A stretch of 64,000 bases of DNA from NCBI RefSeq assembly GCF_022968135.1, contig NZ_JALJRA010000014.1, positions 62,001-126,000 on the forward strand, given 5' to 3'. Within the stretch, counting starts at the first letter, position 1; each line of letters begins with the position of its first letter. This document shows positions 42,945-52,013 of the stretch, in pieces. Made by a program: the position numbers and the translations under genes. Below the pieces are notes generated by a model, which was not told the DNA's origin, did not search any database, and was given only the letters and a program-made list of their open reading frames with translations. This stretch comes from Pseudorhizobium tarimense (GTDB taxonomy: Bacteria; Pseudomonadota; Alphaproteobacteria; Rhizobiales; Rhizobiaceae).

Positions 42945-43871
42945 TTGACGGATCCTCTCGCCCAGATCGTCGAAGTTCTTGCTCCCGTCGCCCCGCTGTC
43001 GAAAGTCGTCAGCGGCTCTGGCCCCTGGCGCGTCGATCGCTTCGAGCGCGGCGATCCCTTCTATTGCGTGGTGCTGGAAGGCGGCGCGCGCCTGTCCGTG
43101 CACGATCGTCCGTCGATCGTCTTGGAGGAGGGAGACTTCGTCCTGATCCCTGCTGCCTTCGCCTTCAGCACGACAAGCGTGGCCGAGCCCCACCCCAGCG
43201 ATGAGACGCAGTGGGCCATCACCATGCTCGAAGGAGAAACGCGGCACGGCGATCCGCACGGTCCTGCGGATGTCCGCATGCTGATCGGCCACTTCGTCTT
43301 CGGCTCCCCGGACAGGGAACCGCTCGTCTCGCTCCTGCCGCAGCTCCTGCACATCCGCGGAGAAAGGCGGCTATCGATGCTGGTGCGACTGATCACAGAG
43401 GAAGCGCGGACGGGCCGACCGGCGCGGGAGATGATCCTGGCCCGCCTGCTCGAGGTCCTGCTTGTGGAAGCGCTGCGCTCGGCGACAGCGGAAGCCGCAC
43501 CACAAGGCATCATGCGGGCGCTTACCGATCCGCGGCTGGCACTCGCCATCCGGCGCTTGCATCAGGATCCGGCCCGGCCCTGGACCGTCGAACAGATGGC
43601 CGAGGAAGCAGCCCTTTCTCGCTCCGCCTTCTTCAACCGCTTCCGGCAGAAGCTGGGTGTTACGCCGATGGAATATCTGACTTCCTGGCGCATGGCGCTG
43701 GCGAAGAACCTGCTGCGCTCAAGGCAGGCTGGCCTGCAGGAGATTGCCGAGCAAATCGGCTACGGCTCCGCCAGCGCCTTCAGCACGGCCTTCACCAGGC
43801 TGGTCGGCATACCGCCATCCCGCTATGCAGAGCAGGCGGCCGCAATCGGTCAACCCCTGGTAGCCGCCTGA
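42945..43871 (+). CDS. AraC-family transcriptional regulator with cupin N-terminus
   Basis: 308 residues. The N-terminal half is a cupin-like sensor domain (GPWRVDRFERGDPFYCVVLEG, LEEGDFVLIPA), as in the cupin_6/AraC group. The C-terminal 100 residues hold two helix-turn-helix units: WTVEQMAEEAALSRSAFFNRF and LQEIAEQIGYGSASAFSTAF followed by GIPPSRY. The start appears to be TTG 42945, without a strong ribosome-binding site. Probably controls the divergent SDR gene, as is common for this group. Confidence 0.85.
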   Translation: MTDPLAQIVEVLAPVAPLSKVVSGSGPWRVDRFERGDPFYCVVLEGGARLSVHDRPSIVLEEGDFVLIPAAFAFSTTSVAEPHPSDETQWAITMLEGETRHGDPHGPADVRMLIGHFVFGSPDREPLVSLLPQLLHIRGERRLSMLVRLITEEARTGRPAREMILARLLEVLLVEALRSATAEAAPQGIMRALTDPRLALAIRRLHQDPARPWTVEQMAEEAALSRSAFFNRFRQKLGVTPMEYLTSWRMALAKNLLRSRQAGLQEIAEQIGYGSASAFSTAFTRLVGIPPSRYAEQAAAIGQPLVAA

Positions 43872-43945
43872 GCTTTGGACGGCGATGGCGCGGATCTGCG
43901 GGTGATGCCGCGCAAACAGTCGAAACACTCATGGAGGCAGCTTAC

Positions 43946-44482
43946 GTGACGAAGAGGTTGATCCGCCTCGCCCAATCCGAAGAGGCCGAACGACTTTCCG
44001 CCGTCGAGCGATCGGCGGCGCAGGCCTTTCTGCACTGGCCGCCTTTTGCCTGGCTTGCCCAATTTGAAGGGCAGGCCATTGAACGGCATCTGGAACTGAT
44101 GCGTGCCGGGACCAACTGGCTTGCGACCGATGATGATGAAATCGTCGGTTTCCTCAGCGCCGAAGCAATCGACCGTGAGCTTCACATCTGGGAGCTGTCT
44201 GTTGCATTGGATCATCAGCGCCTCGGGTGGGGAAGCGCCCTGCTGCGCCATGCGTTGCAGGCGGCTCAGGCCCGCGGCCTAGAGGCGGTGACTTTGACCA
44301 CTTTCCGTAATGTCCCATGGAATGGGCCGTTCTACGAGCGCTTCGGGTTCCGCTACCTGACGCCGGAGGATGTTGGCAGGCGGTTGATCGAGATCCTCCT
44401 CAACGAGGCCGAACATGGCCTGCCTCCTGGGGAGCGCTGCGCCATGCGGCTTTCGCTAGGGGAGCCGGCATCTGCGCGATAG
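43946..44482 (+). CDS. GNAT-family N-acetyltransferase
   Basis: 178 residues with the GNAT core: IWELSVALDHQRLGWGSALLRHAL (acetyl-CoA binding, R/Q-x-x-G-x-G/A type) and LTTFRNVPWNGPFYERFGFRYL. Start chosen as GTG 43946 because GGAGG lies 8 bases upstream; ATG 43931 overlaps that site. A long in-frame extension to 43211 runs through the AraC gene and is not coding. Substrate unknown. Confidence 0.82.
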   Translation: MTKRLIRLAQSEEAERLSAVERSAAQAFLHWPPFAWLAQFEGQAIERHLELMRAGTNWLATDDDEIVGFLSAEAIDRELHIWELSVALDHQRLGWGSALLRHALQAAQARGLEAVTLTTFRNVPWNGPFYERFGFRYLTPEDVGRRLIEILLNEAEHGLPPGERCAMRLSLGEPASAR

Positions 44483-44570
44483 CGCTCCCCGGCCGGCGAG
44501 GGGTCGCGGCAGGATTTGCAGGTCGGAGATCATGCTTCGGCCTCTCTCGCGGTTTCTGCCTCGGTCGATC

Positions 44571-45027
44571 TTACACCCGCGCCTGCGTTGCAAGGCGCAT
44601 CAACTCCGACTGCCCCCCGTGTCCCCGTCTTGACAAAGATGTTGCCGAGGTGGGTTTTCGCAGTTGTCAACGCGACACGCTGGGACTGCGCCGCTTCTGC
44701 GCGCGTCTTTCCCGCCAGTAACTCCCGCAGCATCCGGCTTTCCGCATCCGTCAGGCCAAAGGCGGAGGCGAGGGAATCGCTGCGCTGCGCCTCGTCATTG
44801 GCCGCGCCGAGAAAGACCGCCGCAACGGCGCCGGGATAGGGCAATTTGCGAATCCCTGAGGGAGACAGCGGCAACACATGTGCGAGTATGGGTGCGGCGG
44901 CGGCGTGGTGCAGGGCTGTCGCGATCCCCGCCGAAGAGGCGACGAAACCGTCGCTGCGTGCCTTCCTGATGGCCTCTCGCAGATCGCGCCTTGCTGATGC
45001 CGCGGTCGCTGCGGATCCTGTCGGCCG
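44571..45027 (-). pseudogene. Truncated LuxR-family regulator, 3' part only
   Basis: On the minus strand an open stretch without a convincing start runs from a stop at 45030. It shows REAIRKARSDGFVASSAGIA and ILAHVLPLSPSGIRKLPYPG, then the LuxR helix-turn-helix: FGLTDAESRMLRELLAGKTR and TTAKTHLGNIFVKTGT. At a run of six C's (about 44613-44618, plus strand) the frame breaks; one base over, it continues QSELMRLATQARV to a natural TAA at 44571. Both the missing N-terminal domain and the frameshift indicate a relic of a regulator of about 350 residues. Confidence 0.72.
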
Positions 45028-45121
45028 CTACCCTAGGCGTCCTCGCTGTGGCAAATCTTTATCCTTGGAGCTGGGCCGCGAGCGCGCCAGTCTTCGCCCC
45101 TTCATCCTGAAAGGCGCGATT

Positions 45122-45949
45122 TCAGCGGCGCTCCCCCAGCTTCGCCGCCTGCCAAAGCTCCTCCATCCGCTCCAGCGTCGCAGCTTCGAGCGTCTCGCCC
45201 GATTTCTGAAGTTCCGTCTCGATGTGCCTGAACCGACGCCGGAACTTCGTGTTCGTGCCGCGCAGGGCATCCTCCGGATCGGCATCGACATGGCGGCCGA
45301 TGTTGACGAGGGCGAAGATGAGGTCGCCGAGCTCGTCCTTCATTTTGTCCTTCTGTCCACCGCGCAGCGCCTCGCGCAATTCGCCGATCTCCTCCTCGAT
45401 CTTGTCGAGGATGGGCTCTGCTTCCGACCAGTCGAAGCCGACCTTGGCCGCCCGCTGCTGCAGCTTCAGCGCCTCCGTCAGCGCCGGTTGGCTGCGCTGC
45501 ACGCTGCCGAGGAAGCCCGCCTTGAAGTCTCCGGTGATCCCGCGTCGCGCCCGTCGCTCTGCGCGCTCCCGCTTTTCCTCCGCCTTGATCTCGTCCCACT
45601 GGATCTTGACCGCATCGGGCGTGTCGGCGTCGGAGACGGCGAAGACATGCGGGTGGCGGCGGATCATCTTCCGCGTCACCGCATGAACGACATCCCCAAA
45701 GGAAAACTCACCGGCTTCGTCGGCCATCTGCGCGTGATAGACCACCTGCAGAAGCAGGTCGCCTAATTCCTCGCACAGATCATCGAGATCGTTTCGCTCG
45801 ATAGCATCGGCCACCTCGTAGGCCTCTTCGATCGTGTAGGGCTTGATGGTCTCGAAGTTCTGAACGATGTCCCAGGGGCAGCCCGTCTTCGGGTCGCGCA
45901 GCGCCTTCATGATCTCGATCAGGCGGGAAATGTCTTGTGAAGCTTCCAT
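45122..45949 (-). CDS. mazG: Nucleoside triphosphate pyrophosphohydrolase MazG
   Basis: Hydrolyses (d)NTPs to NMP and pyrophosphate; thought to clear aberrant nucleotides. 275 residues with two MazG units: N-terminal GCPWDIVQNFETIKPYTIEE and EELGDLLLQVVYHAQMADE, then a second GFDWSEAEPILDKIEEEIGE and KDKMKDELGDLIFALVNIGR, each with the metal-binding Glu/Asp pattern. On the minus strand, 23 bases downstream of the deaminase gene. Confidence 0.93.
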   Translation of the reverse strand: MEASQDISRLIEIMKALRDPKTGCPWDIVQNFETIKPYTIEEAYEVADAIERNDLDDLCEELGDLLLQVVYHAQMADEAGEFSFGDVVHAVTRKMIRRHPHVFAVSDADTPDAVKIQWDEIKAEEKRERAERRARRGITGDFKAGFLGSVQRSQPALTEALKLQQRAAKVGFDWSEAEPILDKIEEEIGELREALRGGQKDKMKDELGDLIFALVNIGRHVDADPEDALRGTNTKFRRRFRHIETELQKSGETLEAATLERMEELWQAAKLGERR

Positions 45950-45972
45950 GGGGTTTTTCGTCCTGACGGGAT

Positions 45973-46551
45973 TTAGCGGAGCGGGATCGCGTTGCCGGAT
46001 TTGCCGGCCTGATAGGTGCCGGAGAGCCGGTCATAGGCGGCGCGGATCTTTACCGACTGCTCCAGCAGGGCCGTGCGCTTCGGCTCCTCCTCCACCGCGA
46101 CGAGCTCCGCGATCGAATGGGAATGCCAGAAGGTGTTCTGCCGACGGTAGCCACCCGGCGGGAGCCCGAAGACCTCGTTGAGGATCTTCAGGTCATGCGG
46201 AATGGCGAAGGCGTCGCGGGAATCCTCGTGGCTGAAGAAGTAGTAGAAGTTGTCGAAGCCCGCCCAGGTGATCGCCGACATGCACATGGTGCAGGGTTCG
46301 TGGGTGGAGAGGAAGATCAGCTCCTTCGTGTCCGGCTTCTCGCCGAGCTCGTAAAAGCGCTTCAGCGCATGCACTTCACCGTGCCAGAGCGGGTTCTCCA
46401 GCTCGTTGTTGGTCTCGGCAATGACCAGCGACAGGTCCGGCTTGCGCAGGATCGCCGCCCCGAACACCTTGTTGCCGGCCGTAACGCCCGCTTCCGTCAG
46501 CGGCAGGATGTCGTGTTCGATCACGTCGAGCAGGCGAGGGGCAAGCGTCAT
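45973..46551 (-). CDS. Cytidine/deoxycytidylate-type nucleoside deaminase
   Basis: 192 residues of the CDA fold. Zinc and proton-shuttle motif WHGEVHALKRF (His and Glu) and HEPCTMCMSAI (PCxxC) are intact. The C-terminal part (FFSHEDSRDAFAIPHDL, YRRQNTFWHSHS) is not that of TadA or guanine deaminase as I know them, so the substrate is open. ATG 46551 is chosen, with AAAGGA about 10 bases upstream; the frame stays open to 46590. Precedes mazG. Confidence 0.8.
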   Translation of the reverse strand: MTLAPRLLDVIEHDILPLTEAGVTAGNKVFGAAILRKPDLSLVIAETNNELENPLWHGEVHALKRFYELGEKPDTKELIFLSTHEPCTMCMSAITWAGFDNFYYFFSHEDSRDAFAIPHDLKILNEVFGLPPGGYRRQNTFWHSHSIAELVAVEEEPKRTALLEQSVKIRAAYDRLSGTYQAGKSGNAIPLR

Positions 46552-46744
46552 GAGGCGGAAGTCCTTTGGGAGTTGCTGCCGGACCGGCAATGGTCGCGGG
46601 CGGAGGGTTGCTCCGGTCGCTTTTACTCAAGAATGCCGGCCGACGAGAACAGAAATGTTCGCCTTCCGACGAACTCGCATAACAGTTTCTTCTGTCGGAT
46701 GGACTGATGCATGATATTGGGCAGCCAAGCTCGGAAAGGCCTCC

Positions 46745-48181
46745 ATGACCACCAACCGCCTGACAACCTTCCCCGCCTTCTTCCGCGTCAGCGGCAAGAG
46801 CGTTGCCGTCTTCGGCAATGGCGACGAAGCGTTCGCCAAGGTCCGGTTGCTGCGCAACACGGATGCGATGATCATCGCCTATGCCGATGAACCGGAGCCT
46901 GGCTACCGCGACTATCTGGCGGCAAACGAGATCGAGGTCGTCGCCGCTTCGTTTTCGGCGGAACAGGTCGAAGGTGCAGCGCTCGTCTTCGCCGCGACCG
47001 GCGACGAACATCAGGATCAGACGATCGTTGCTGCGGCTCGTGCCGCTCGAATCCCGGCCAATGCCGTCGATCAGCCGGACTATTGCGACTTCCTCACTCC
47101 CGCGCTGGTGAACCGTGCGCCAGTGGCGGTTGCCATCGGCACGGAGGGTGCTAGTCCCGTGCTGGCGCAGATGATCCGTGCCCGAGTCGACCAGATGCTG
47201 TCGCCGTCGCTTGGGCGGCTTGCTTCGCTTGCCGTCAACTACCGGATCGCCGTCGAACACCTGATCCCCAAGGGCGTGTCGCGTCGCATCTTCTGGCGTC
47301 GTTTCTTTACCGGCGCCGTTGCCGACAGCGTCGAGGCGGGGGATTTGTCCGCTGCCCGTTGTGCGGCGAAGGTTCTTTTGTCCGCCTCCGGCCGGGCCGC
47401 AGGCCATGTCTGGCTGGTCGGCGCTGGGCCGGGCGCGGAAGATCTTCTCACGCTGCGGGCCCAGCGCGTGCTGATGGAAGCCGACGTAATCGTCTATGAT
47501 GCGCTGGTGCCGCAGGCGATCGTCGACATGGGACGTCGTGACGCTGAGCGCCTTTCCGTCGGCAAGCGCAAGAACTGTCACTCCAAGTCGCAAGGCGAGA
47601 TCAATCGTCTGCTGGTGCGGCTCGGGCAGGAAGGCAAGCGCGTGGTGCGCCTGAAATCCGGCGATCCGCTGGTCTATGGCCGGGCGGGCGAGGAAATGGC
47701 GGCGCTGCGCGAAGCCGGGATCTCCTACGAGATCGTGCCGGGCATCACCTCGGCCTTTGCCGCCGCCGCCGACTTCGACCTGCCGCTGACGCTGCGCGGT
47801 GTCGCCTCCTCGCTGATCTTTACCACCGGGCACGACCTGACGGGCGACGTTCTGCCGGATTGGGCAAGGCTTGCCGTTTCCGGCGCCACCATCGCCGTCT
47901 ATATGGGCCGCACGGTTGCGGCTTCGGTTTCCGGTCGCCTGATGGATGCCGGCCTTTCGCCGGACACCACCGTGGCCGTGGTGGAAAATGCCAGCCGCGC
48001 CGACCGCCGTCTCTTTCACGGCATCCTCAGCGAGCTGCCGGATCTGGAAGGGCGCGCGGATCTAGCGGGGCCCGTGATGGTGATCATCGGCGAGGCTGTC
48101 GCCGGCGCAAATTTCGAACGATCCGAGCCGCTGTCCGCGAAGGGTGCCTTGGCTCGGCAGGGAGTGGGAATTGAACGATGA
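46745..48181 (+). CDS. cysG: Siroheme synthase (trifunctional)
   Basis: Makes siroheme from uroporphyrinogen III for the downstream sulfite reductase. 478 residues: N-terminal precorrin-2 dehydrogenase/ferrochelatase (1-210; NAD site SVAVFGNGDEAFAKVRLL, where the usual GGG is GNG) and C-terminal methyltransferase SUMT (about 220-478; VWLVGAGPGAEDLLTLRA, VVRLKSGDPLVYGRAGEE, VPGITSAFAAAA). The ATG 46745 has AAAGGCCTCC upstream. It overlaps the DUF2849 gene by 4 bases; the order is the rhizobial cysG-DUF2849-cysI-DUF934. Confidence 0.94.
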   Translation: MTTNRLTTFPAFFRVSGKSVAVFGNGDEAFAKVRLLRNTDAMIIAYADEPEPGYRDYLAANEIEVVAASFSAEQVEGAALVFAATGDEHQDQTIVAAARAARIPANAVDQPDYCDFLTPALVNRAPVAVAIGTEGASPVLAQMIRARVDQMLSPSLGRLASLAVNYRIAVEHLIPKGVSRRIFWRRFFTGAVADSVEAGDLSAARCAAKVLLSASGRAAGHVWLVGAGPGAEDLLTLRAQRVLMEADVIVYDALVPQAIVDMGRRDAERLSVGKRKNCHSKSQGEINRLLVRLGQEGKRVVRLKSGDPLVYGRAGEEMAALREAGISYEIVPGITSAFAAAADFDLPLTLRGVASSLIFTTGHDLTGDVLPDWARLAVSGATIAVYMGRTVAASVSGRLMDAGLSPDTTVAVVENASRADRRLFHGILSELPDLEGRADLAGPVMVIIGEAVAGANFERSEPLSAKGALARQGVGIER

Positions 48182-48492
48182 CTGACAAGGTGCTGACCGC
48201 CAACCGCCTGAGCGACGGCATTGCCGTGTGGCTGGACGCCAACGGCCAATGGGTGGAGAGCCTGCAGGACGCGCTCGTTGCGCGCCATGCCGAGGCTGTC
48301 GCCTCGCTGGAAGCGATCGGCAAGCGAGACTTCGCCGCCAATCGCGTCGTGGACGTCAACGTCATCGACGTTCAGGAGGTCGAGGGCAAGCTTTGGCCGA
48401 TCCGCTTGCGCGAGCGCATCCGCGCCGCCGGCCCCACTATGGAATACGCCGCCGGCTACCGGCCGGCCGATGCCGCCTTTATCGCAGTCTGA
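48178..48492 (+). CDS. DUF2849 protein of the sulfite reduction operon
   Basis: 104 residues, small and soluble: TANRLSDGIAVWLDANGQWV at the start and LWPIRLRERIRAAGPTMEY near the end, the DUF2849 pattern. Its start overlaps cysG and cysI starts 9 bases after its stop. The family occurs next to cysI/sir genes in alphaproteobacteria, suggesting a role with siroheme or the reductase (for example maturation or electron transfer), but this is inference. Confidence 0.82.
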   Translation: MTDKVLTANRLSDGIAVWLDANGQWVESLQDALVARHAEAVASLEAIGKRDFAANRVVDVNVIDVQEVEGKLWPIRLRERIRAAGPTMEYAAGYRPADAAFIAV

Positions 48493-48501
48493 GGAAGTCT
48501 C

Positions 48502-50172
48502 ATGTACCGCTATGACGAATTCGACCATGCCTTCGTGTCGAGCCGCGTGGAGCAATTCCGCAATCAGGTCGAGCGACGCCTGTCCGGCGAACTCGCCGAG
48601 GATGTCTTCAAGCCGCTCAGGCTAATGAACGGCGTTTATCTGCAGCTGCACGCCTACATGCTGCGGATCGCCATTCCCTATGGCACGCTGAACGGGCGGC
48701 AGATGCGAATGCTGGCCCACATCGCCCGCAAGTACGACCGCGGCTACGGGCACTTCACCACGCGCCAGAACATCCAGTTCAACTGGCCGAAGCTCTCCGA
48801 CACGCCGGACATTCTGGCCGAACTTGCGACCGTCGAGATGCATGCGCTGCAGACCTCCGGCAACTGCATCCGCAACGTCACCGCAGACCACTTTGCCGGT
48901 GCTGCCGCCGACGAGGTGGCCGATCCGCGACCTTACGCGGAGATCCTGCGCCAGTGGTCGTCGGTCCACCCCGAGTTTTCCTACCTGCCGCGCAAATTCA
49001 AGATTGCCGTGACCGGCGCCGAGCGCGACCGGGCTGCGATCCAGGTCCACGACATCGGCCTGCATCTGAAGAAGGACGAACAAGGTCGTCTCGGCTTTGC
49101 CGTCTATGTCGGCGGCGGGCAGGGGCGTACTCCGCTGGTGGCGAAGAAGATCCGCGACTTCCTGCCGGAAGAGGATCTCTTGACCTACACTACCGCAATC
49201 ATGCGCGTGTATAACCTCCATGGCCGGCGCGACAACAAGTTCAAGGCGCGCATCAAGATCCTCGTCCACGAGACGGGCGTCGAGGAATTGACCCGCCAGG
49301 TGGAGGAAGAGTTCTCCCACCTCAAGGGCACGGAGCTGACGCTGCCGCAGGCCGACATCGATGCGATCACCCGATACTTCGCCCCGCCGGCCCTGCCGGA
49401 GCGGGCGGAAGGCTGGGCACAGCTCGCCGGCTGGAAGAAGCAGGATGCGGACTTCGCCCGCTGGGTGGACCAGAATGTGCAGCCGCACAAGCATCCCGAC
49501 TACGGCATGGTGACGATCTCGTTGAAGCCGATCGGCGGCATTCCCGGGGATGCGAACCACGAGCAGATGGATGCGGTCGCCGACATCGCCGAGGAATATG
49601 CTTTCGACGAGATCCGCATCAGCCACGAGCAGAACGTCGTGCTGCCGCATGTGGCGCTGGCCGACCTCGAGCCGCTGTACCGGGCGCTGGTGGCGCAGAA
49701 CCTTGCGACCGCCAATGCCGGCCTGATCACCGACATCATTGCCTGTCCTGGGCTCGACTATTGCGCACTGGCGAACGCCCGCTCGATCCCTGTAGCGCAA
49801 GAGATCTCCACCCGCTTCGGCTCGCCCGAGCGGCAGGCGGAAATCGGTGAGTTGAAGATCAAGATCTCCGGCTGCATAAACGCTTGCGGCCACCACCATG
49901 TCGGCCATATCGGCCTGCTCGGCGTCGAGAAGAAGGGCGCGGAGCTCTACCAGATCACGCTCGGTGGTTCGGCGGACGAGAACACCTCGATCGGCGAGAT
50001 CATCGGCCGCGGCTTCGAGCCGGAAAAGGTAACGGACGCGGTGGAAAAGATCGTCGACATCTATCTTAGCCTTCGCCTCTCCAAGGAGGAGATCTTCCTC
50101 GAAACCTATCGTCGCGTCGGGCCGCAGCCGTTCAAGGACGCGCTCTACGGTTCGGCGGCGGAAGCCGCATAG
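48502..50172 (+). CDS. cysI: Sulfite (or nitrite) reductase, siroheme-[4Fe-4S] hemoprotein
   Basis: Six-electron reduction of sulfite to sulfide for cysteine synthesis. 556 residues, one-chain form with duplicated ferredoxin-like halves. The siroheme/4Fe-4S cysteines are Cys415 and Cys421 (CPGLDYC) and Cys458 and Cys462 (CINAC). N-terminal RTRQNIQF-like motif appears as GHFTTRQNIQFNWPKL. Electrons may come from the ferredoxin-NADP system, as fpr follows. Sulfite rather than nitrite is favoured by cysG and DUF934 neighbours. ATG 48502. Confidence 0.93.
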   Translation: MYRYDEFDHAFVSSRVEQFRNQVERRLSGELAEDVFKPLRLMNGVYLQLHAYMLRIAIPYGTLNGRQMRMLAHIARKYDRGYGHFTTRQNIQFNWPKLSDTPDILAELATVEMHALQTSGNCIRNVTADHFAGAAADEVADPRPYAEILRQWSSVHPEFSYLPRKFKIAVTGAERDRAAIQVHDIGLHLKKDEQGRLGFAVYVGGGQGRTPLVAKKIRDFLPEEDLLTYTTAIMRVYNLHGRRDNKFKARIKILVHETGVEELTRQVEEEFSHLKGTELTLPQADIDAITRYFAPPALPERAEGWAQLAGWKKQDADFARWVDQNVQPHKHPDYGMVTISLKPIGGIPGDANHEQMDAVADIAEEYAFDEIRISHEQNVVLPHVALADLEPLYRALVAQNLATANAGLITDIIACPGLDYCALANARSIPVAQEISTRFGSPERQAEIGELKIKISGCINACGHHHVGHIGLLGVEKKGAELYQITLGGSADENTSIGEIIGRGFEPEKVTDAVEKIVDIYLSLRLSKEEIFLETYRRVGPQPFKDALYGSAAEAA

Positions 50173-50183
50173 GGGAGGGTGCA

Positions 50184-50702
50184 ATGACAAGGATCTGGAG
50201 AGAAACCGGCTTCGTCGAGAACGACCCATGGGTGATCGAGACGGAGGACGCACCGGCGACGGGCGAGCAGAAGCCGCTGCTGACCCTCGACCAGCTGATC
50301 GAGAAGGCCGATGCCAGCAATGATGTCGGGCTTGGCGTGCTGGTGCGGCCCGCCGACGACGTGCGGCGGCTCGAACCCTACCTCTACCGCCTGGAGATCG
50401 TGGCGCTGCAGTTCCCCGCCTTCAACGACGGCCGGGCCTTCAGCCACGCCTCGCTCCTGCGTGAACGTCTCAACTACAGACAAGAGCTGCGCGCCGTCGG
50501 CGATGTGCTGATCGACCAGATCCCGCTGATGCTGCGGGTCGGGATCGACAGCTTCGCGGTCACCAATGAGACGGCGCTGAAGCGTCTGGCGGAAGGCCGG
50601 CTGCCGGGGATCGCCGAGCATTACCAGCCGGCGGCGCGCGACGCGGCCAAGGGCCCTGCCTACAGCTGGCGGCGCCGTTCGCTCGCCCCGAGCGAGGTGT
50701 AA
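50184..50702 (+). CDS. DUF934 protein of the sulfite reduction operon
   Basis: 172 residues. DUF934 core: LGVLVRPADDVRRLEPYLYR, ALQFPAFNDGRAFSHASLLRE and GEL/VGDVLIDQIPLMLRVG. Members sit after cysI in many proteobacteria and are often called oxidoreductase-like without proof. ATG 50184 is preceded by GGGGAGGG and lies 11 bases after cysI. The conserved Arg-rich C-terminus (YSWRRRSL) is typical of rhizobial members. Confidence 0.85.
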   Translation: MTRIWRETGFVENDPWVIETEDAPATGEQKPLLTLDQLIEKADASNDVGLGVLVRPADDVRRLEPYLYRLEIVALQFPAFNDGRAFSHASLLRERLNYRQELRAVGDVLIDQIPLMLRVGIDSFAVTNETALKRLAEGRLPGIAEHYQPAARDAAKGPAYSWRRRSLAPSEV

Positions 50703-50827
50703 GCGGACTCTGCCGCACATATTTTCCCCGGCCACCCGCGGCATATGCACGCGGATGCCTTCAAATGCGGGTACGGATGGTATATTTCGCTCCGCAGGAC
50801 AAAAGACGCAAGCGAAACGGAAGTCGC

Positions 50828-51661
50828 ATGAACGCTCCAGCCAAGACGGATGACTTTGCCCCCCAGGCCGCCACCAAGCCGGCGATCCCGGATGGCGTCT
50901 ATGGCGAGACGGTGCTGGCGGTCGAGCATTACACCGATCACCTGTTCCGCTTCCGCATGACGCGCCCGGCCGGCTTCCGCTTCCGCTCCGGCGAGTTCGC
51001 CATGATCGGCTTGATGGTCGGAGAAAAGCCGATCTACCGCGCCTATTCGATCGCCAGCCCGTCTTGGGACGAGGAGCTGGAATTCTTCTCGATCAAGGTG
51101 CCGGACGGCCCGCTCACCTCGCATCTGCAGAAGATCAAGGTCGGCGACACCGTGCTGATGCGCAAGAAGCCGACCGGAACGCTGGTGCTCGATGCGCTGA
51201 CGCCGGCTAAACGTCTCTACATGTTCTCCACCGGCACCGGGATCGCGCCCTTTGCCGGCCTGATTCGCGACCCGGAGACCTATGAGAAGTTTGACGAGGT
51301 CATCCTCACCCATACCTGCCGCGAGGTAGCGGAGCTAAAATACGGCTTCGACCTCATGGAAGAGATCCGCGAGCACGAGCTCCTCTCGGAGATCATCGGC
51401 ACCAAGCTGAAGCATTACCCGACCGTGACCCGCGACCCGTCCTATCCCAACCAAGGGCGCATCACTGACCTGATCGAGACCGGCAAGCTCTTCACCGACC
51501 TCGGCGTGCCGCCGCTCGATGCAACGACCGACCGCGGCATGATCTGCGGCTCGACGGCCATGCTGAAGGACACCAAGGCGCTGCTCGAAGCCGCCGGCCT
51601 CACCGAGGGCGCCAACAACAAACCCGCCGAATTCGTTATCGAACGGGCATTTGTAGGGTGA
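50828..51661 (+). CDS. fpr: Ferredoxin-NADP(+) reductase
   Basis: FAD enzyme exchanging electrons between NADPH and ferredoxin/flavodoxin; here it may supply the sulfite reductase. 277 residues: FAD motif RAYSIASPSWDEELEFFSIK, NADP-binding FSTGTGIAPFAGLIRDPE and the family C-terminus VIERAFVG typical of the bacterial subclass I enzymes. ATG 50828 (MNAPAKTDDF) is preferred; upstream in-frame residues to 50765 lack support. Followed by a strong hairpin. Confidence 0.93.
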   Translation: MNAPAKTDDFAPQAATKPAIPDGVYGETVLAVEHYTDHLFRFRMTRPAGFRFRSGEFAMIGLMVGEKPIYRAYSIASPSWDEELEFFSIKVPDGPLTSHLQKIKVGDTVLMRKKPTGTLVLDALTPAKRLYMFSTGTGIAPFAGLIRDPETYEKFDEVILTHTCREVAELKYGFDLMEEIREHELLSEIIGTKLKHYPTVTRDPSYPNQGRITDLIETGKLFTDLGVPPLDATTDRGMICGSTAMLKDTKALLEAAGLTEGANNKPAEFVIERAFVG

Positions 51662-51665
51662 GGCG

Positions 51666-51690
51666 TTGTCGGGCGAAATGCGCCCGACAA
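51666..51690 (+). terminator. Hairpin after fpr
   Basis: TTGTCGGGCG, loop AAATG, CGCCCGACAA: a perfect 10-base stem only 4 bases after the fpr stop. There is no T-run, so it is a likely but atypical terminator or a palindromic repeat. Confidence 0.6.
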
Positions 51691-52013
51691 AACGCTCCAG
51701 TGCCATGATGCCGTTGATCTTCAGCGGCAGCGTCCAATCTGGCGGCTGGCTCAGCCGGTGCAGCCACCGCCGGCCGGCGACGCCCGTGGCGGATCCCGCA
51801 ACAGCAGACAGACCGCAAGACACACTCCTCCCTTGGCGACCCAAGGTTTTGGCTCCTCGGGGCAAGGGCGAGGATGACGGCCGGGTTGGGCAGGCCGTAT
51901 AGCCTCCTTGCAGATGGACGCGTACCACCCTGTCTAATCCGCCGATTTCAGATGCTGTTTTTGTAGACGGATTTTTCGCCGTCACCTCGTGCCGCCGATT
52001 ACCGGGCGGAAAG
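51691..52013. other. Intergenic stretch without a recognisable gene
   Basis: No ORF here has a convincing start, ribosome-binding site or family resemblance on either strand. Open frames on the minus strand run through into fpr and look like shadows. It precedes the first histidine-kinase pseudogene and may hold worn-out sequence. Confidence 0.5.

Noticed and set aside
43211-43945. Upstream in-frame extension of the GNAT gene
   Set aside because: It runs in another frame through the well-supported AraC-family gene; the start with a ribosome-binding site is at 43946.
46376-48019. Minus-strand ORF of 547 codons opposite cysG
   Set aside because: Overlaps cysG and the deaminase gene; its sequence has no family resemblance.
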